Shown here: in pieces, positions 1 to 7,592 of the stretch
Layout of the letters: each line of letters starts with the position of its first letter
Numbering within the stretch: the stretch's first letter is position 1
NCBI GenBank assembly: GCA_003217965.1
Contig: QHNB01000176.1
Coordinates: 1 to 11,227 of the forward strand
Source: Verrucomicrobiota bacterium
GTDB lineage: Bacteria > Verrucomicrobiota > Verrucomicrobiia > Chthoniobacterales > UBA10450
Length of the DNA stretch: 11,227 nucleotides
Direction: 5' to 3'
Notes under the pieces: generated by a model
What the model was told of the DNA's origin: nothing
Database searches by the model: none
Seen by the model: the letters and a program-made list of their open reading frames with translations, nothing else
Position numbers and translations under genes: made by a program

Positions 1-695
1 AGTTCTCGGCGCGGATGGTGTGCAGCGAAATAGATTGCTTCGGCCGCCACTTCCGGTTGAAAGATCGGTGGGACCGGTTGGGCTTTGCGAGGAAGGCGAC
101 TTTTGACCCAACCAAATTGCGGTGTGTTGAGCGCGGACATTTGAATCATGCAAAGCTGAACGGAACTCTTGTCGTGGAGCAGTTCGCAACGAAGTGAATC
201 GCAAAAACCCTGAATCGCGTGTTTGGCGGCACAATAAGCCGATTGCAAGGGAATGCCACGATAGGCGAGCGCGCTGCCGACCTGAATGATGACACCGTGA
301 TCGCGGGGCAGCATCCGCTTCAGCGCAGCGAGGGTAGCATAGACATAGCCTAGGTAGGTTACTTCGGTCACGCGTTTGAATTCGGCGGGCGTCATCTGCT
401 TGACCGGCGAAAAGACGGAGGTCATCGCGTTATTGATCCAGATGTCGATTTTGCCGAGTTCAGCTTCAATTCTTTCCGCAGCAGCTTCGATCTGCTCGGC
501 ATCCGCAATATCAACAAGTGCGACAAGCACCTTGGCTCCCAATGCCTCCACTTCTTTCCGGGTCGCTTCCAATCCATCGCGTCCGCGCGCCAGGAGCGCG
601 ATCTGCGCGCCAGAGCGTGCAAATTTGCGGGCGGTTGCGCGGCCGACGCCGGCAGATGCGCCTGTGATCACTACGTTGCCAATCGAACCACTCAT
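1..695 (-). CDS. SDR-family NAD(P)-dependent oxidoreductase (3' end cut by window edge)
   Basis: An open frame runs on the minus strand from an ATG at 695 to the left edge, giving 231 codons without a stop. It is a classical short-chain dehydrogenase with a Rossmann fold. The nucleotide-binding motif TGASAGVG is at residues 11-18, LLAR with Arg37 follows strand 2 (suggesting NADP preference), VDIAD is near 61-65 and NNA at 88-90. The catalytic set is Ser141, Tyr154 and Lys158 (YCAAK). Family members are usually 250-330 residues, so perhaps 20-100 residues lie outside the window. The motifs are complete, so the enzyme should be active, probably as a cytoplasmic alcohol/ketone oxidoreductase; the substrate cannot be read from sequence. 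It is divergent from the GH15 gene. From memory of the families, this SDR subtype (NNAMTSVF, ending RGIPLQSAY) often sits near GH15 hydrolases. No clear Shine-Dalgarno precedes the ATG. Confidence 0.9.
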   Translation of the reverse strand, partial: MSGSIGNVVITGASAGVGRATARKFARSGAQIALLARGRDGLEATRKEVEALGAKVLVALVDIADAEQIEAAAERIEAELGKIDIWINNAMTSVFSPVKQMTPAEFKRVTEVTYLGYVYATLAALKRMLPRDHGVIIQVGSALAYRGIPLQSAYCAAKHAIQGFCDSLRCELLHDKSSVQLCMIQMSALNTPQFGWVKSRLPRKAQPVPPIFQPEVAAEAIYFAAHHPRRE

Positions 696-763
696 GAAAA
701 ATTCGCCGTTTCCCCAACTTAACGCGGCCGATACCTTCAGTGGTTTGTAAAACTATATTAAAC
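696..763. promoter_or_regulatory. Divergent intergenic region, probable bidirectional promoter
   Basis: These 68 bases separate two divergent starts and must hold at least one promoter. The right part is AT-rich. TAATAT, read on the minus strand at 755-760, is a fair -10 for the SDR gene, though its -35 would be a weak TTAGGA lying inside the GH15 frame. On the plus strand TATATT (754-759) is the best -10-like hexamer, but it lies too close to the GTG at 764 for a normal leader. No operator palindrome stands out. Confidence 0.35.
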
Positions 764-2593
764 GTGAGCGCGAGCACTCCTAAGATTAACGATTACGCCG
801 TTATCGGTGACGGCCGGTCCGTGGCACTAGTCTCCCGTAATGGATCGATTGATTGGCTTTGCTGGCCACGCTTTGATAGCGCGTCGATCTTTCAAAAAAT
901 TCTTGATCCTGAAATCGGCGGCACCTGGAGCATTCGACCTGCGCAACAATCGCAAACAACCCGGCGTTATATCGACAATACGAATGTCCTTGAAACTGGA
1001 TTCCATCTAGATTCGGGAAGAATTGTACTGACCGACTTCATGGCGGTCACGTCTGAAGAAAAAAAGCGCGCTATCCTCTGGCCGGAGCACGAACTCATTA
1101 GGCAAATCAGATGCGATTCCGGCGAAGTTCGATTGGTCGTCGATTTCAGCCCAAGGCTAGATTACGGGCGAGTTGCTCCAATAATCAAAAATGGCGGAAA
1201 TTTTGGCTGGCAGATCGAGATCGGCACATGCGTCTTCACGCTGCGTAGCGACGTCGATTTTGCTGGGCAAAACTCTGCCGCTTTATTCGCGAATTTTACA
1301 CTCAAAGCTGGCGAAGCCGTTGCGTTCTCATTCACCTACGGCAGCGAGGGGCCGGCCGTCATTCCGCCATTGGGCGATTCGATTACGGAGAAATTAAATC
1401 TGACGATCGATTGGTGGCGGCGCTGGGTGGAAAAAGCCAATTACGATGGACCATATAGCCGTCATGTCCTCCGAAGCGCGCTTGTGCTCAAACTTCTATC
1501 CTACGCGCCATCCGGCGCGATTGTCGCTGCACCCACGACGTCGTTACCCGAATCGATCGGTAGCGATTTGAACTGGGATTATCGCTTTGCCTGGCTGCGA
1601 GATGCCGCTTTTACCGTCCATGCCCTTTTTGGTCTCGGCTACAAAGACGACGGGGAGGCATTCGTTAATTGGTTATTGCACGCCACCCGCCTGACCCGGC
1701 CAAAACTACGCGTCGTTTACGACGTTTTCGGCGAACGCCCGCCGCCGGAGCGGGAGTTGCCCTATTTAAATGGATATGCCAACTCGCATCCGGTGCGAAT
1801 CGGTAATGCGGCGAGTGAGCAGGTGCAGCTGGACATTTATGGGGAAGTAGTCGAAGCCGTTTCGCATTTTATCGGCGAGAACAAAAAACTCGACCGAGAC
1901 ATGCAAAAAATGCTGCGCCAATGTGCCGAATACGTTTGCGCGCATTGGCGCGAGCCGGACAATGGCATCTGGGAATATCGCGACAAGCAACGACATTACA
2001 CGCACTCGCGCCTGATGTGCTGGGTCGCGCTCGATCGCATTTTGAACATGCAAATGCGCGGTCAACTTCGCGGGATCGACGTTGCAAAATGCGAGGCGGA
2101 GCGACTCCGGATTCGGCAGGAGATCGAACAGCATGCCTGGAACCCAAAGCTGCAAACGTACGTCCACGCTTGCGGAAGCGATGTTGTTGATGCCAGCGCT
2201 TTGCTGCTGGCATATCATGGATTCGAGCAAGCCAACTCGGAGAGGATGCAGCGGACGCACCAGCGCATCCGCCAAAGGTTAATTCCTCGTGCCGGACTGG
2301 TCTATCGGAACGAACGTAGTCTCCAATTGCGCGAAGGCGCCTTTGCGATCTGCAGTTTCTGGGAAGTCGATTTTCTGACCCGCGCTGGAAAATTTGGGGA
2401 AGCGCGTGAAATCTTCGAAACAACGCTTTCTTATGCGAATGATGTCGATCTTTTCGCAGAAGAAATTGATGTCAGGACAGGCGATGCACTGGGAAACTTT
2501 CCGCAGGCCTTTACACATCTCGGCGTTATCAACGCCGCGCTTGCTTTAGATGCCACCGAAGGCCGCGCGCCCAATCTGATTGGGGAATCATGA
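764..2593 (+). CDS. Glycoside hydrolase family 15 protein (glucoamylase/trehalase type)
   Basis: This is a full-length GH15 enzyme of 609 residues from GTG 764. The frame also opens at GTG 740, but the family normally begins a few residues before the IxDYxxIGDGR segment, so 764 is preferred. It has the N-terminal trehalase-like beta domain (SRNGSIDWLCWPRFDS near residue 24-39) and an (alpha/alpha)6 catalytic domain. Landmarks are WDYRFAWLRDA at about 271-281, EPDNGIWEYR at 397-406 and LFAEEID at 563-569. By analogy with bacterial and archaeal GH15 trehalases, Glu404 (in GIWE) and one glutamate of EEID (566/567) are the catalytic acid and base. The GNFPQAFTHL motif near the end is typical. There is no signal peptide, so it should act in the cytoplasm on trehalose or alpha-glucan; sequence alone does not separate these. 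Its stop overlaps the next start as ATGA, implying translational coupling. Confidence 0.92.
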   Translation: MSASTPKINDYAVIGDGRSVALVSRNGSIDWLCWPRFDSASIFQKILDPEIGGTWSIRPAQQSQTTRRYIDNTNVLETGFHLDSGRIVLTDFMAVTSEEKKRAILWPEHELIRQIRCDSGEVRLVVDFSPRLDYGRVAPIIKNGGNFGWQIEIGTCVFTLRSDVDFAGQNSAALFANFTLKAGEAVAFSFTYGSEGPAVIPPLGDSITEKLNLTIDWWRRWVEKANYDGPYSRHVLRSALVLKLLSYAPSGAIVAAPTTSLPESIGSDLNWDYRFAWLRDAAFTVHALFGLGYKDDGEAFVNWLLHATRLTRPKLRVVYDVFGERPPPERELPYLNGYANSHPVRIGNAASEQVQLDIYGEVVEAVSHFIGENKKLDRDMQKMLRQCAEYVCAHWREPDNGIWEYRDKQRHYTHSRLMCWVALDRILNMQMRGQLRGIDVAKCEAERLRIRQEIEQHAWNPKLQTYVHACGSDVVDASALLLAYHGFEQANSERMQRTHQRIRQRLIPRAGLVYRNERSLQLREGAFAICSFWEVDFLTRAGKFGEAREIFETTLSYANDVDLFAEEIDVRTGDALGNFPQAFTHLGVINAALALDATEGRAPNLIGES

Positions 2594-2937
2594 ACTGGAG
2601 CAGTTGGCTGTTGTGGGGCTTCGCCAGCACGGTTGTGCTCACATCGATTCTATCAGGAAGTCAAGGCATCGGAATGACGCGCATGAATATTCCCTATATG
2701 CTCGGCACCATTTTCACGCCGAGCCGCGATCGGGCGAAGTTCATCGGATCTTTTTTCCATTTCGCCAACGGCTGGCTTTTTTCTCTACTGTATGTGGTGG
2801 CGTTTCAAATTATCGGGAGATCGAGCTGGTGGTTTGGCGCGCTCATCGGGCTTGTGCAGGCGGGATTTGTCCTCACGATGTTGATGCCGGTTTTGCGCCG
2901 ATCTCCGTCGTTTTCGCCCATATTGTTTTCGGGATAA
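2590..2937 (+). CDS. Small multi-pass membrane protein, probably truncated by an internal deletion/frameshift
   Basis: The ATG at 2590 overlaps the GH15 stop by four bases, with GGGGAA just upstream as a plausible ribosome site. The 115-residue product has hydrophobic segments at about 5-22, 50-76 and 80-98. Its first 100 residues (TRMNIPYMLGTIFTPSRDRAK, FHFANGWLFSLLY, WWFGALIGLVQAGFVL, LMPVL) match my memory of an uncharacterised bacterial membrane family of about 150-160 residues. After LMPVL that family has a hydrophilic stretch with HPRMASE and PPGF, then a last membrane segment of the form AHxVxGxxLGxFY. Here the frame ends instead in a non-conserved tail, RRSPSFSPILFSG. The expected last segment is present in another frame just downstream. 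The gene is therefore probably damaged. Function is unknown. An N-terminal remnant may still be made. Confidence 0.65.
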   Translation: MNWSSWLLWGFASTVVLTSILSGSQGIGMTRMNIPYMLGTIFTPSRDRAKFIGSFFHFANGWLFSLLYVVAFQIIGRSSWWFGALIGLVQAGFVLTMLMPVLRRSPSFSPILFSG

Positions 2938-2966
2938 TCTTGGGCGGCTTTTATTCGGTCAAATAG
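2885..2966 (+). pseudogene. Out-of-frame 3' remnant of the 2590 membrane protein gene
   Basis: Read in the frame one base earlier than the 2590 gene, this stretch gives GFAPISVVFAHIVFG followed by IILGGFYSVK and a TAG at 2964-2966. That is what the C-terminal membrane helix of the same family looks like (TPxSVxxAHxVxGxxLGxFY). It has no start of its own. The likely history is loss of about 100 bases, not a multiple of three, around 2890-2900, which joined the LMPVL end to the GFAPISVV segment out of frame. Confidence 0.55.
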
Positions 2967-2983
2967 ACGGGCTCCGAGTTATA

Positions 2984-3340
2984 ATGTCGAACATGGCAAT
3001 GGCCTGGCTTCGGATGGGAGCAGCACTTTGTTTTCTGGCCGTCGCGCTTGGGGCATTCGGCGCGCATGCCTTGAAGGCAACTTTGCTAACGCATAACTCG
3101 CGAGATGTCTGGAATACCGCCGTTCTGTATCATTTTCTGCATGGCCTCGCTTTAGTGACGCTTGGCTATCATGCTGGCAGCCGCGTTGCCTGTTACCTTT
3201 TTTTCGCCGGGATTTTGTTGTTTAGTGGCAGCCTTTACGCTCTCGCGCTCACAGGAGCCAATTGGCTTGGCCCAATTACCCCCTTGGGTGGCCTTTGCTT
3301 TCTGGCCGGCTGGGCCTGGCTTCTTTTTTCTCCGGGCTGA
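2984..3340 (+). CDS. DUF423 family membrane protein (YgdD-like)
   Basis: The 118-residue integral membrane protein carries the DUF423 signature. ALGAFGAHAL is at 21-30, an N-x-AVLYHFLHGLAL stretch at 44-57, FSGSLYAL at 80-87 and GPITPLGG at 96-103. Four membrane helices are likely, at about 8-28, 45-63, 68-88 and 98-116, so the length is normal for the family. The family is widespread in bacteria and has no settled biochemical function; it sits in the inner membrane. In-frame ATGs at 2984, 2993 and 2999 are all possible starts and none has a convincing Shine-Dalgarno. The gene follows the broken membrane gene by 17 bases (from TAG 2966), so it may be read from the GH15 transcript. Confidence 0.88.
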   Translation: MSNMAMAWLRMGAALCFLAVALGAFGAHALKATLLTHNSRDVWNTAVLYHFLHGLALVTLGYHAGSRVACYLFFAGILLFSGSLYALALTGANWLGPITPLGGLCFLAGWAWLLFSPG

Positions 3341-3357
3341 GCTACTAGCGGAATTGT

Positions 3358-3391
3358 GCGGCGCGCTTGTTAGACGCCCTGATTTTTAATA
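3358..3391 (+). terminator. Weak possible terminator after the DUF423 gene
   Basis: GGCG and CGCC can pair across an 11-base loop, and a TTTTT run follows a few bases later. The stem is only four pairs, so this is marginal. It lies in the 64-base gap before the MscS gene. Confidence 0.2.
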
Positions 3392-3404
3392 AGATCGCGT
3401 AACG

Positions 3405-4910
3405 ATGATTCCTGGCTTCATCGATACGCAGCGCGCTGCAGCGACCGTCCTCGCCTTTTTTGCCACCTACTTCATTGCCCTGACCATCGGGCGATTCCTC
3501 AAACGTCGCGCCGGTGTGCCGCTTGGGCTCGCGTTCCAAATCTTTTGTCTCGCTCTTGCCTTTTACACGGGAATGCGCGTTTACGGGGTCCGTGCCGACT
3601 TGGGAAATCACGTCGGCGCCGTTCTGGTCTTACTCAGCACCGCAATCGTGGTCGCTCTGATCGATCGCTACGTTTGGGATGCCTACTTTGAGCGACGCAA
3701 ACAGACGCCCATCCCGAAATTGCTGCGCGAAATGGCCGCGCTCCTCATCTTCCTGATCGCCCTGTTAATCGTCCTGAGCGTCGGTTACCACGCCGAACGG
3801 GAATTGAAGGGACTGCTCGCAGGGTCCGGCATCGCGGCACTAATTCTTGGCTTCGCCGGTCAAAATCTTCTTGGCGGCTTGGTTGCGGGAATCACGTTGC
3901 AAATTAGCCGGCCCTATCGCGTCGGCGACTGGCTTCGGGTAGGTGATAACTATGGCGAAGTGATGGAGATCAACTGGCGCGCCACGCGCTTACGCACCAA
4001 CGACAACATCTACGTCGAGGTCCCGAACAACGAAATCATCAAGCAAACGATCATCAATTTGCATTATCCGAGCGGACTGCACGCGATGCGGATGCGTATT
4101 GGAGTTGATTACAAGGTGCCACCCAATCGTGTCAAAGATGCGCTTTTTCGCGCAGCCAATAATGCTGAAAATGTTGTCAAAGATCCTAGGCCAAAAATTT
4201 TCGTGGTCGATTTCGGCGAATCCGCCGTCACCTATGAGGTCAAGTATTACATCAATAATCACGCTCTATTCAACGAAGCGAGTGACGCCATTCGCACCAA
4301 CATCTGGTATGAGCTGAAACGGGAAAAAATTCCGATTCCTTTCCCCATTCGCACCTTGCAATTCGATCGCCGCCGGGCAAAGCCGGTGCAGGAAGGGGAA
4401 GACGAAGCACGCGCTATTCTCCGAGGCGAACAGTTATTTCAATGTCTTTCCGATGCACAGATCGACAATTTGCTTGCCCGCTCCCGTTTGAATCATTTCG
4501 GCCGTGGGGAACGACTGATCGAGGAGGGAGCGAGCGGCGATTCAATGTTTGTCTTGTTGCGCGGGACCGCCAATGTTTCGGTGTCGAAGAACGGAGCTGC
4601 GATTCGGGTCGGGTCCTTACACTCTGGCGATTGTTTCGGAGAAATGTCATTGCTTACAGGGGAGCGTCGGACTGCAACGGTACGGGCTGACGGTGATTGT
4701 TACGTCCTCGAGATTAGTAAGCCTGTAATGGGGGAAGTCATTCGGCAGTCACCGGAGTGTTTAAATCAACTGAGCGAATTGCTGGCAAAGCGGAAGCTGG
4801 AAACGGAAGGCATCATTAAAGATGCCAGAGAGTCGCAAACGGAGACGGCAAAGCAGCGCGAATACAGCGCAAGTTTTCTCCGAAGGCTGCGCACTTTTTT
4901 TGAGCTTTAG
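3405..4910 (+). CDS. MscS-type mechanosensitive channel with C-terminal cyclic-nucleotide-binding domain
   Basis: This 501-residue inner-membrane channel has two parts. Residues 1-320 are MscS-like: helices at about 12-32, 42-60, 70-90 and 110-128, then the pore-lining helix (LLAGSGIAALILGFAGQN, 137-154) and GLVAGITLQ. The beta domain follows with RPYRVGDWLRVG (169-180), RATRLRT and VPNNE, ending near IPIPFPIRTLQF. Residues 340-460 form a cNMP-binding domain with the phosphate-binding cassette FGEMSLLTGERRTATV at 411-426, including the expected Glu413 and the Arg421/Arg422 pair. A charged, helical tail follows. This is the architecture of bacterial cyclic-nucleotide-gated (bCNG) channels, which conduct ions in response to cAMP/cGMP and respond weakly or not at all to tension. 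Ligand and ion selectivity are not readable here. No strong ribosome site precedes the ATG. Confidence 0.92.
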   Translation: MIPGFIDTQRAAATVLAFFATYFIALTIGRFLKRRAGVPLGLAFQIFCLALAFYTGMRVYGVRADLGNHVGAVLVLLSTAIVVALIDRYVWDAYFERRKQTPIPKLLREMAALLIFLIALLIVLSVGYHAERELKGLLAGSGIAALILGFAGQNLLGGLVAGITLQISRPYRVGDWLRVGDNYGEVMEINWRATRLRTNDNIYVEVPNNEIIKQTIINLHYPSGLHAMRMRIGVDYKVPPNRVKDALFRAANNAENVVKDPRPKIFVVDFGESAVTYEVKYYINNHALFNEASDAIRTNIWYELKREKIPIPFPIRTLQFDRRRAKPVQEGEDEARAILRGEQLFQCLSDAQIDNLLARSRLNHFGRGERLIEEGASGDSMFVLLRGTANVSVSKNGAAIRVGSLHSGDCFGEMSLLTGERRTATVRADGDCYVLEISKPVMGEVIRQSPECLNQLSELLAKRKLETEGIIKDARESQTETAKQREYSASFLRRLRTFFEL

Positions 4911-4929
4911 AAGTCGCGGGCTCAAACGA

Positions 4930-4943
4930 CGCTCCTGCGAGCG
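4930..4943 (+). other. Short hairpin between the channel and hppA
   Basis: CGCTC pairs with GAGCG across the loop CTGC. A second four-pair hairpin (TCGC, GGTT, GCGA) lies at 4966-4977. Neither has a T tract, so neither is called a terminator. Both lie in the 108-base gap before hppA. Confidence 0.25.
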
Positions 4944-4971
4944 ACAAGCACCTGCCAACTGTGAATCGCGG

Positions 4972-4999
4972 TTGCGACTGCCCTGATTCTGCCTAAACT
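4972..4999 (+). promoter_or_regulatory. Candidate sigma-70-type promoter for hppA
   Basis: TTGCGA at 4972-4977 and TAAACT at 4994-4999 are separated by 16 bases, and the start codon is at 5019. The -10 matches four of six consensus bases, including positions 1, 2 and 6. This was found by eye only. Confidence 0.3.
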
Positions 5000-5018
5000 C
5001 CGGCGCTTTCACCGGGTT

Positions 5019-7100
5019 ATGACTTTGTCTCTCGCGCTTGACCTCCTCTATTCCGGCGTGCGTTTGTCGCTGGTCTGCGCGGGCGCCGGCCTGGTCTTTG
5101 CGTTCGTTCTCATTGCCATCGTTATCCGCTCCTCGCCTGGAAACGAACGGATGCGGCAGATTTCCAACGCGATTCAGGAAGGCGCCAAGGCATATCTAAA
5201 TCGGCAAATCATGACCATCAGCATGATCGCGACGATCATTTTCCTGCTTCTCTTCTTCTTCAAAGATCATCCGACCGCCGTTGGCTTCGTCATCGGCGCA
5301 TTTTGCTCCCTGGCTGCTGGTTACATTGGGATGCGTATCGCCGTTCTGGCCAATACGCGGACGACTGAAGCGGCCGCGAATCGCTCCCGGACGGCCGCAC
5401 TTCGCATGGCATTCAACGGTGGCGCGGTTACCGGCCTGCTGGTGGTCGGGCTCGCTTTGCTAGCCGTGGGCGTTTTCTACAGTTTGGCCGGCAAAACAGT
5501 CGGGCACGACATCGCGGTCCGCAGCTTGGTAGGACTAGCCCTCGGTGGCAGTTTGATCAGCGTTTTCGCGCGACTCGGTGGCGGAATTTATACGAAAGCA
5601 GCCGATGTCGGAGCCGATCTTGTCGGCAAAATCGAGAGTGGTCTCGAGGAAGATGATCCCCGCAATCCGGCGACAATCGCGGACAACGTAGGGGACAACG
5701 TTGGTGATTGCGCCGGAATGGCGGCTGACGTCTTCGAGACTTACGCGGTCAGCTTGATCGGAGCGATTCTGGTCGGTGCCCTTACGGTAGCAAACGCGCC
5801 GGCAGCGATCGTTTACCCCTTCGTTCTCGGCGGAATCTCAGTTCTCGGTGCTGTTTGTGGAATTCTGTTTGTGAATTTCAGCGGGGGTAAACCGGCCGGT
5901 GTGCTCATGAGCGCGGTTGGTATGAGCGCGCTCGTGTCAGCCATCCTGTTCTGGCCCGCCACCCATCGGCTTTTTCCAAACGGCGTGATGATCGCGGGCT
6001 TTTTGCGTTCGCCAAACGACCTCTATTTCGCGTCGCTCATCGGTTTGCTCATGACCGGGATAGTCGTTCTGATCACCAATTATTACACCTCGACCCGTTA
6101 TCGGCCGGTGCAAAAAATCGCGCGGGCTTCCGAAACCGGACACGCCACCAATATTATCGCTGGCCTGGCTGTCGGACAGCATGCAACCGCATTACCGGTT
6201 GGCTTCATTGGCATTGCCATCTTGTTCAGTTTTCATTTCGCCGGCCTCTATGGAATCGCCATTGCGGTGATGTCGATGCTGTCGATGGCGGGAATTATCA
6301 TCTCACTCGATGCTTTTGGTCCAATCACCGACAACGCCGGTGGGATCGCGGTGATGAGCAAGTTGCCCAGGCAAGTACGTGCAGTGACCGATGAACTCGA
6401 TGCCGTCGGCAACACCATGAAAGCAGTGACGAAAGGCTATGCCATCGCTTCTGCCGGCCTGGCTGCATTGGTTTTATTCGGCTCCTATGTGGAAGAACTG
6501 AAAGCGCACCTGACGCGCAACGGCCAGCACTTCGAATTCCAATTTTCATTGACCGAACCTAAGGTCATCATCGGCCTTTTTATCGGTGGATTACTTCCGT
6601 TCATTTTCACCGCCTTCAGCATGGACGCAGTCGGCAAGGCCGCCGGCGCCGTGGTGCGAGAGGTACGCCGACAACTGCAGGCCAAACCGGGAATTCTTCG
6701 CGGAGAAGACACTCCCGATTACGGCACCACCGTCGATATCGTGACCAAAGCGGCCCTGCGCGAGATGATTGTGCCTGCTCTTTTGCCGGTGCTTTTTGTG
6801 ATTTTGGTCGCGGTAATTAAACCGCTGGGACCGGTGGTGCTCGGCGGCATGCTCGTGGGGACGATTGTCACAGGGTTATTTATCGCTATTGCGATGACCT
6901 CAGGTGGTGGGGCCTGGGACAATGCAAAAAAGTTTATCGAAGAAGGACATTTTGGCGGCAAAGGTTCACCGGCGCATGCAGCCTCGGTCACTGGCGATAC
7001 CGTCGGCGACCCCTACAAGGACACTGCCGGTCCCGCCATTAACCCGATGATCAAAGTCGTGAACATTGTCGCCATCTTAATTATCCCGATTTTCTTTTAA
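5019..7100 (+). CDS. hppA: K+-independent membrane-bound proton-translocating pyrophosphatase
   Basis: This 693-residue protein with about 15-16 membrane helices hydrolyses cytoplasmic pyrophosphate and pumps ions across the inner membrane. Substrate-site segments are present: DVGADLVGK at 196-204, the aspartate-rich DDPRNPATIADNVGDNVGD at 212-230, PITDNAGG at 435-442 (Asp438), GNTMKA at 464-469 (Asn465), and GDTVGDPYKDTAGP at 659-672. Lys468 and Thr471 (GNTxKAVTKG) are the residues that mark the K+-independent subgroup, which pumps protons, so Na+ pumping is unlikely. Two positions differ from the pattern I know: GNTT reads GNTM, and GGIAEM reads GGIAVM (Val445). Length and ends are normal. 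The ATG at 5019 has no good Shine-Dalgarno. It may be transcribed with the small gene that starts 29 bases after its stop. Confidence 0.96.
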   Translation: MTLSLALDLLYSGVRLSLVCAGAGLVFAFVLIAIVIRSSPGNERMRQISNAIQEGAKAYLNRQIMTISMIATIIFLLLFFFKDHPTAVGFVIGAFCSLAAGYIGMRIAVLANTRTTEAAANRSRTAALRMAFNGGAVTGLLVVGLALLAVGVFYSLAGKTVGHDIAVRSLVGLALGGSLISVFARLGGGIYTKAADVGADLVGKIESGLEEDDPRNPATIADNVGDNVGDCAGMAADVFETYAVSLIGAILVGALTVANAPAAIVYPFVLGGISVLGAVCGILFVNFSGGKPAGVLMSAVGMSALVSAILFWPATHRLFPNGVMIAGFLRSPNDLYFASLIGLLMTGIVVLITNYYTSTRYRPVQKIARASETGHATNIIAGLAVGQHATALPVGFIGIAILFSFHFAGLYGIAIAVMSMLSMAGIIISLDAFGPITDNAGGIAVMSKLPRQVRAVTDELDAVGNTMKAVTKGYAIASAGLAALVLFGSYVEELKAHLTRNGQHFEFQFSLTEPKVIIGLFIGGLLPFIFTAFSMDAVGKAAGAVVREVRRQLQAKPGILRGEDTPDYGTTVDIVTKAALREMIVPALLPVLFVILVAVIKPLGPVVLGGMLVGTIVTGLFIAIAMTSGGGAWDNAKKFIEEGHFGGKGSPAHAASVTGDTVGDPYKDTAGPAINPMIKVVNIVAILIIPIFF

Positions 7101-7129
7101 TCGGCCAGCGAGTGGGTAGATTGGGTTCG

Positions 7130-7528
7130 ATGGCACACGAAGCGCGCGATTTTCAAATCGTCTCTTCCACACATACGCCGGTTTTGCAAAAAGCCTTGGC
7201 CAAGCCGGACCCGAGCGCAACGCCGTTTAAGATTGTCATCGATCCGAAAGTCCGCATGGACCTGCGGCGTGCCCTGATCGATTTGATCGATTATCATGAC
7301 GAAGCATTGGCCGAGCATTTTGCTGAAGGCAAACTGGCACTCGATTCTTATAAGGAATACATCGAATTATTTGCCCTCAGCTTAAAGGAAACGATGGAAA
7401 GCCGCGAAGGTGTTGCTTATTTACTGCGCTCGGTCGGGTTCGACGTGCGCCCGGACGAGATCAACCTCAATCCGGAGTTACGTTGGAAAAAAGGCGGGCC
7501 GGGTGCCTTTGGATCGACCCTGCTCTAG
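7130..7528 (+). CDS. Uncharacterised small soluble protein downstream of hppA
   Basis: I do not recognise this protein. From the ATG at 7130 it has 132 residues; the frame also opens at a GTG at 7112, which would add six residues, but the ATG is the more ordinary start. It has no signal peptide or membrane segment. A central, charged and probably helical stretch (about 40-100, with DLRRALIDLIDYHDEALAEHF and KEYIELFALSLKETMESREG) is followed by a C-terminal part rich in Pro, Asn, Lys and Gly that ends KKGGPGAFGSTLL. Codon choice resembles that of its neighbours, and the frame is long and gap-free, so it is probably a real gene. It begins 29 bases after hppA on the same strand with no terminator between, so co-transcription is likely. 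That is the only hint about its role. Confidence 0.75.
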   Translation: MAHEARDFQIVSSTHTPVLQKALAKPDPSATPFKIVIDPKVRMDLRRALIDLIDYHDEALAEHFAEGKLALDSYKEYIELFALSLKETMESREGVAYLLRSVGFDVRPDEINLNPELRWKKGGPGAFGSTLL

Positions 7529-7546
7529 GACGTTTCCTCCACGTCC
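7528..7546 (+). terminator. Possible weak hairpin terminator
   Basis: GGACGT pairs with ACGTCC across a seven-base loop, starting at the last base of the stop codon of the 7130 gene. No T tract follows, so an intrinsic terminator is doubtful; it may instead protect the 3' end of the transcript. Confidence 0.3.
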
Positions 7547-7592
7547 CTACCCGATTCAATTAGGTCTCGCCTTTGCGGATCTGGATCAGATG

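Noticed and set aside
376..750. Plus-strand open frame of 124 codons opposite the dehydrogenase
   Set aside because: The antisense strand codes for a clear SDR with all motifs; the Ser/Ala-rich product is its shadow.
1766..2423. Two long minus-strand frames inside the GH15 gene
   Set aside because: They overlap conserved GH15 motifs on the plus strand and have no start signals or recognisable domains.
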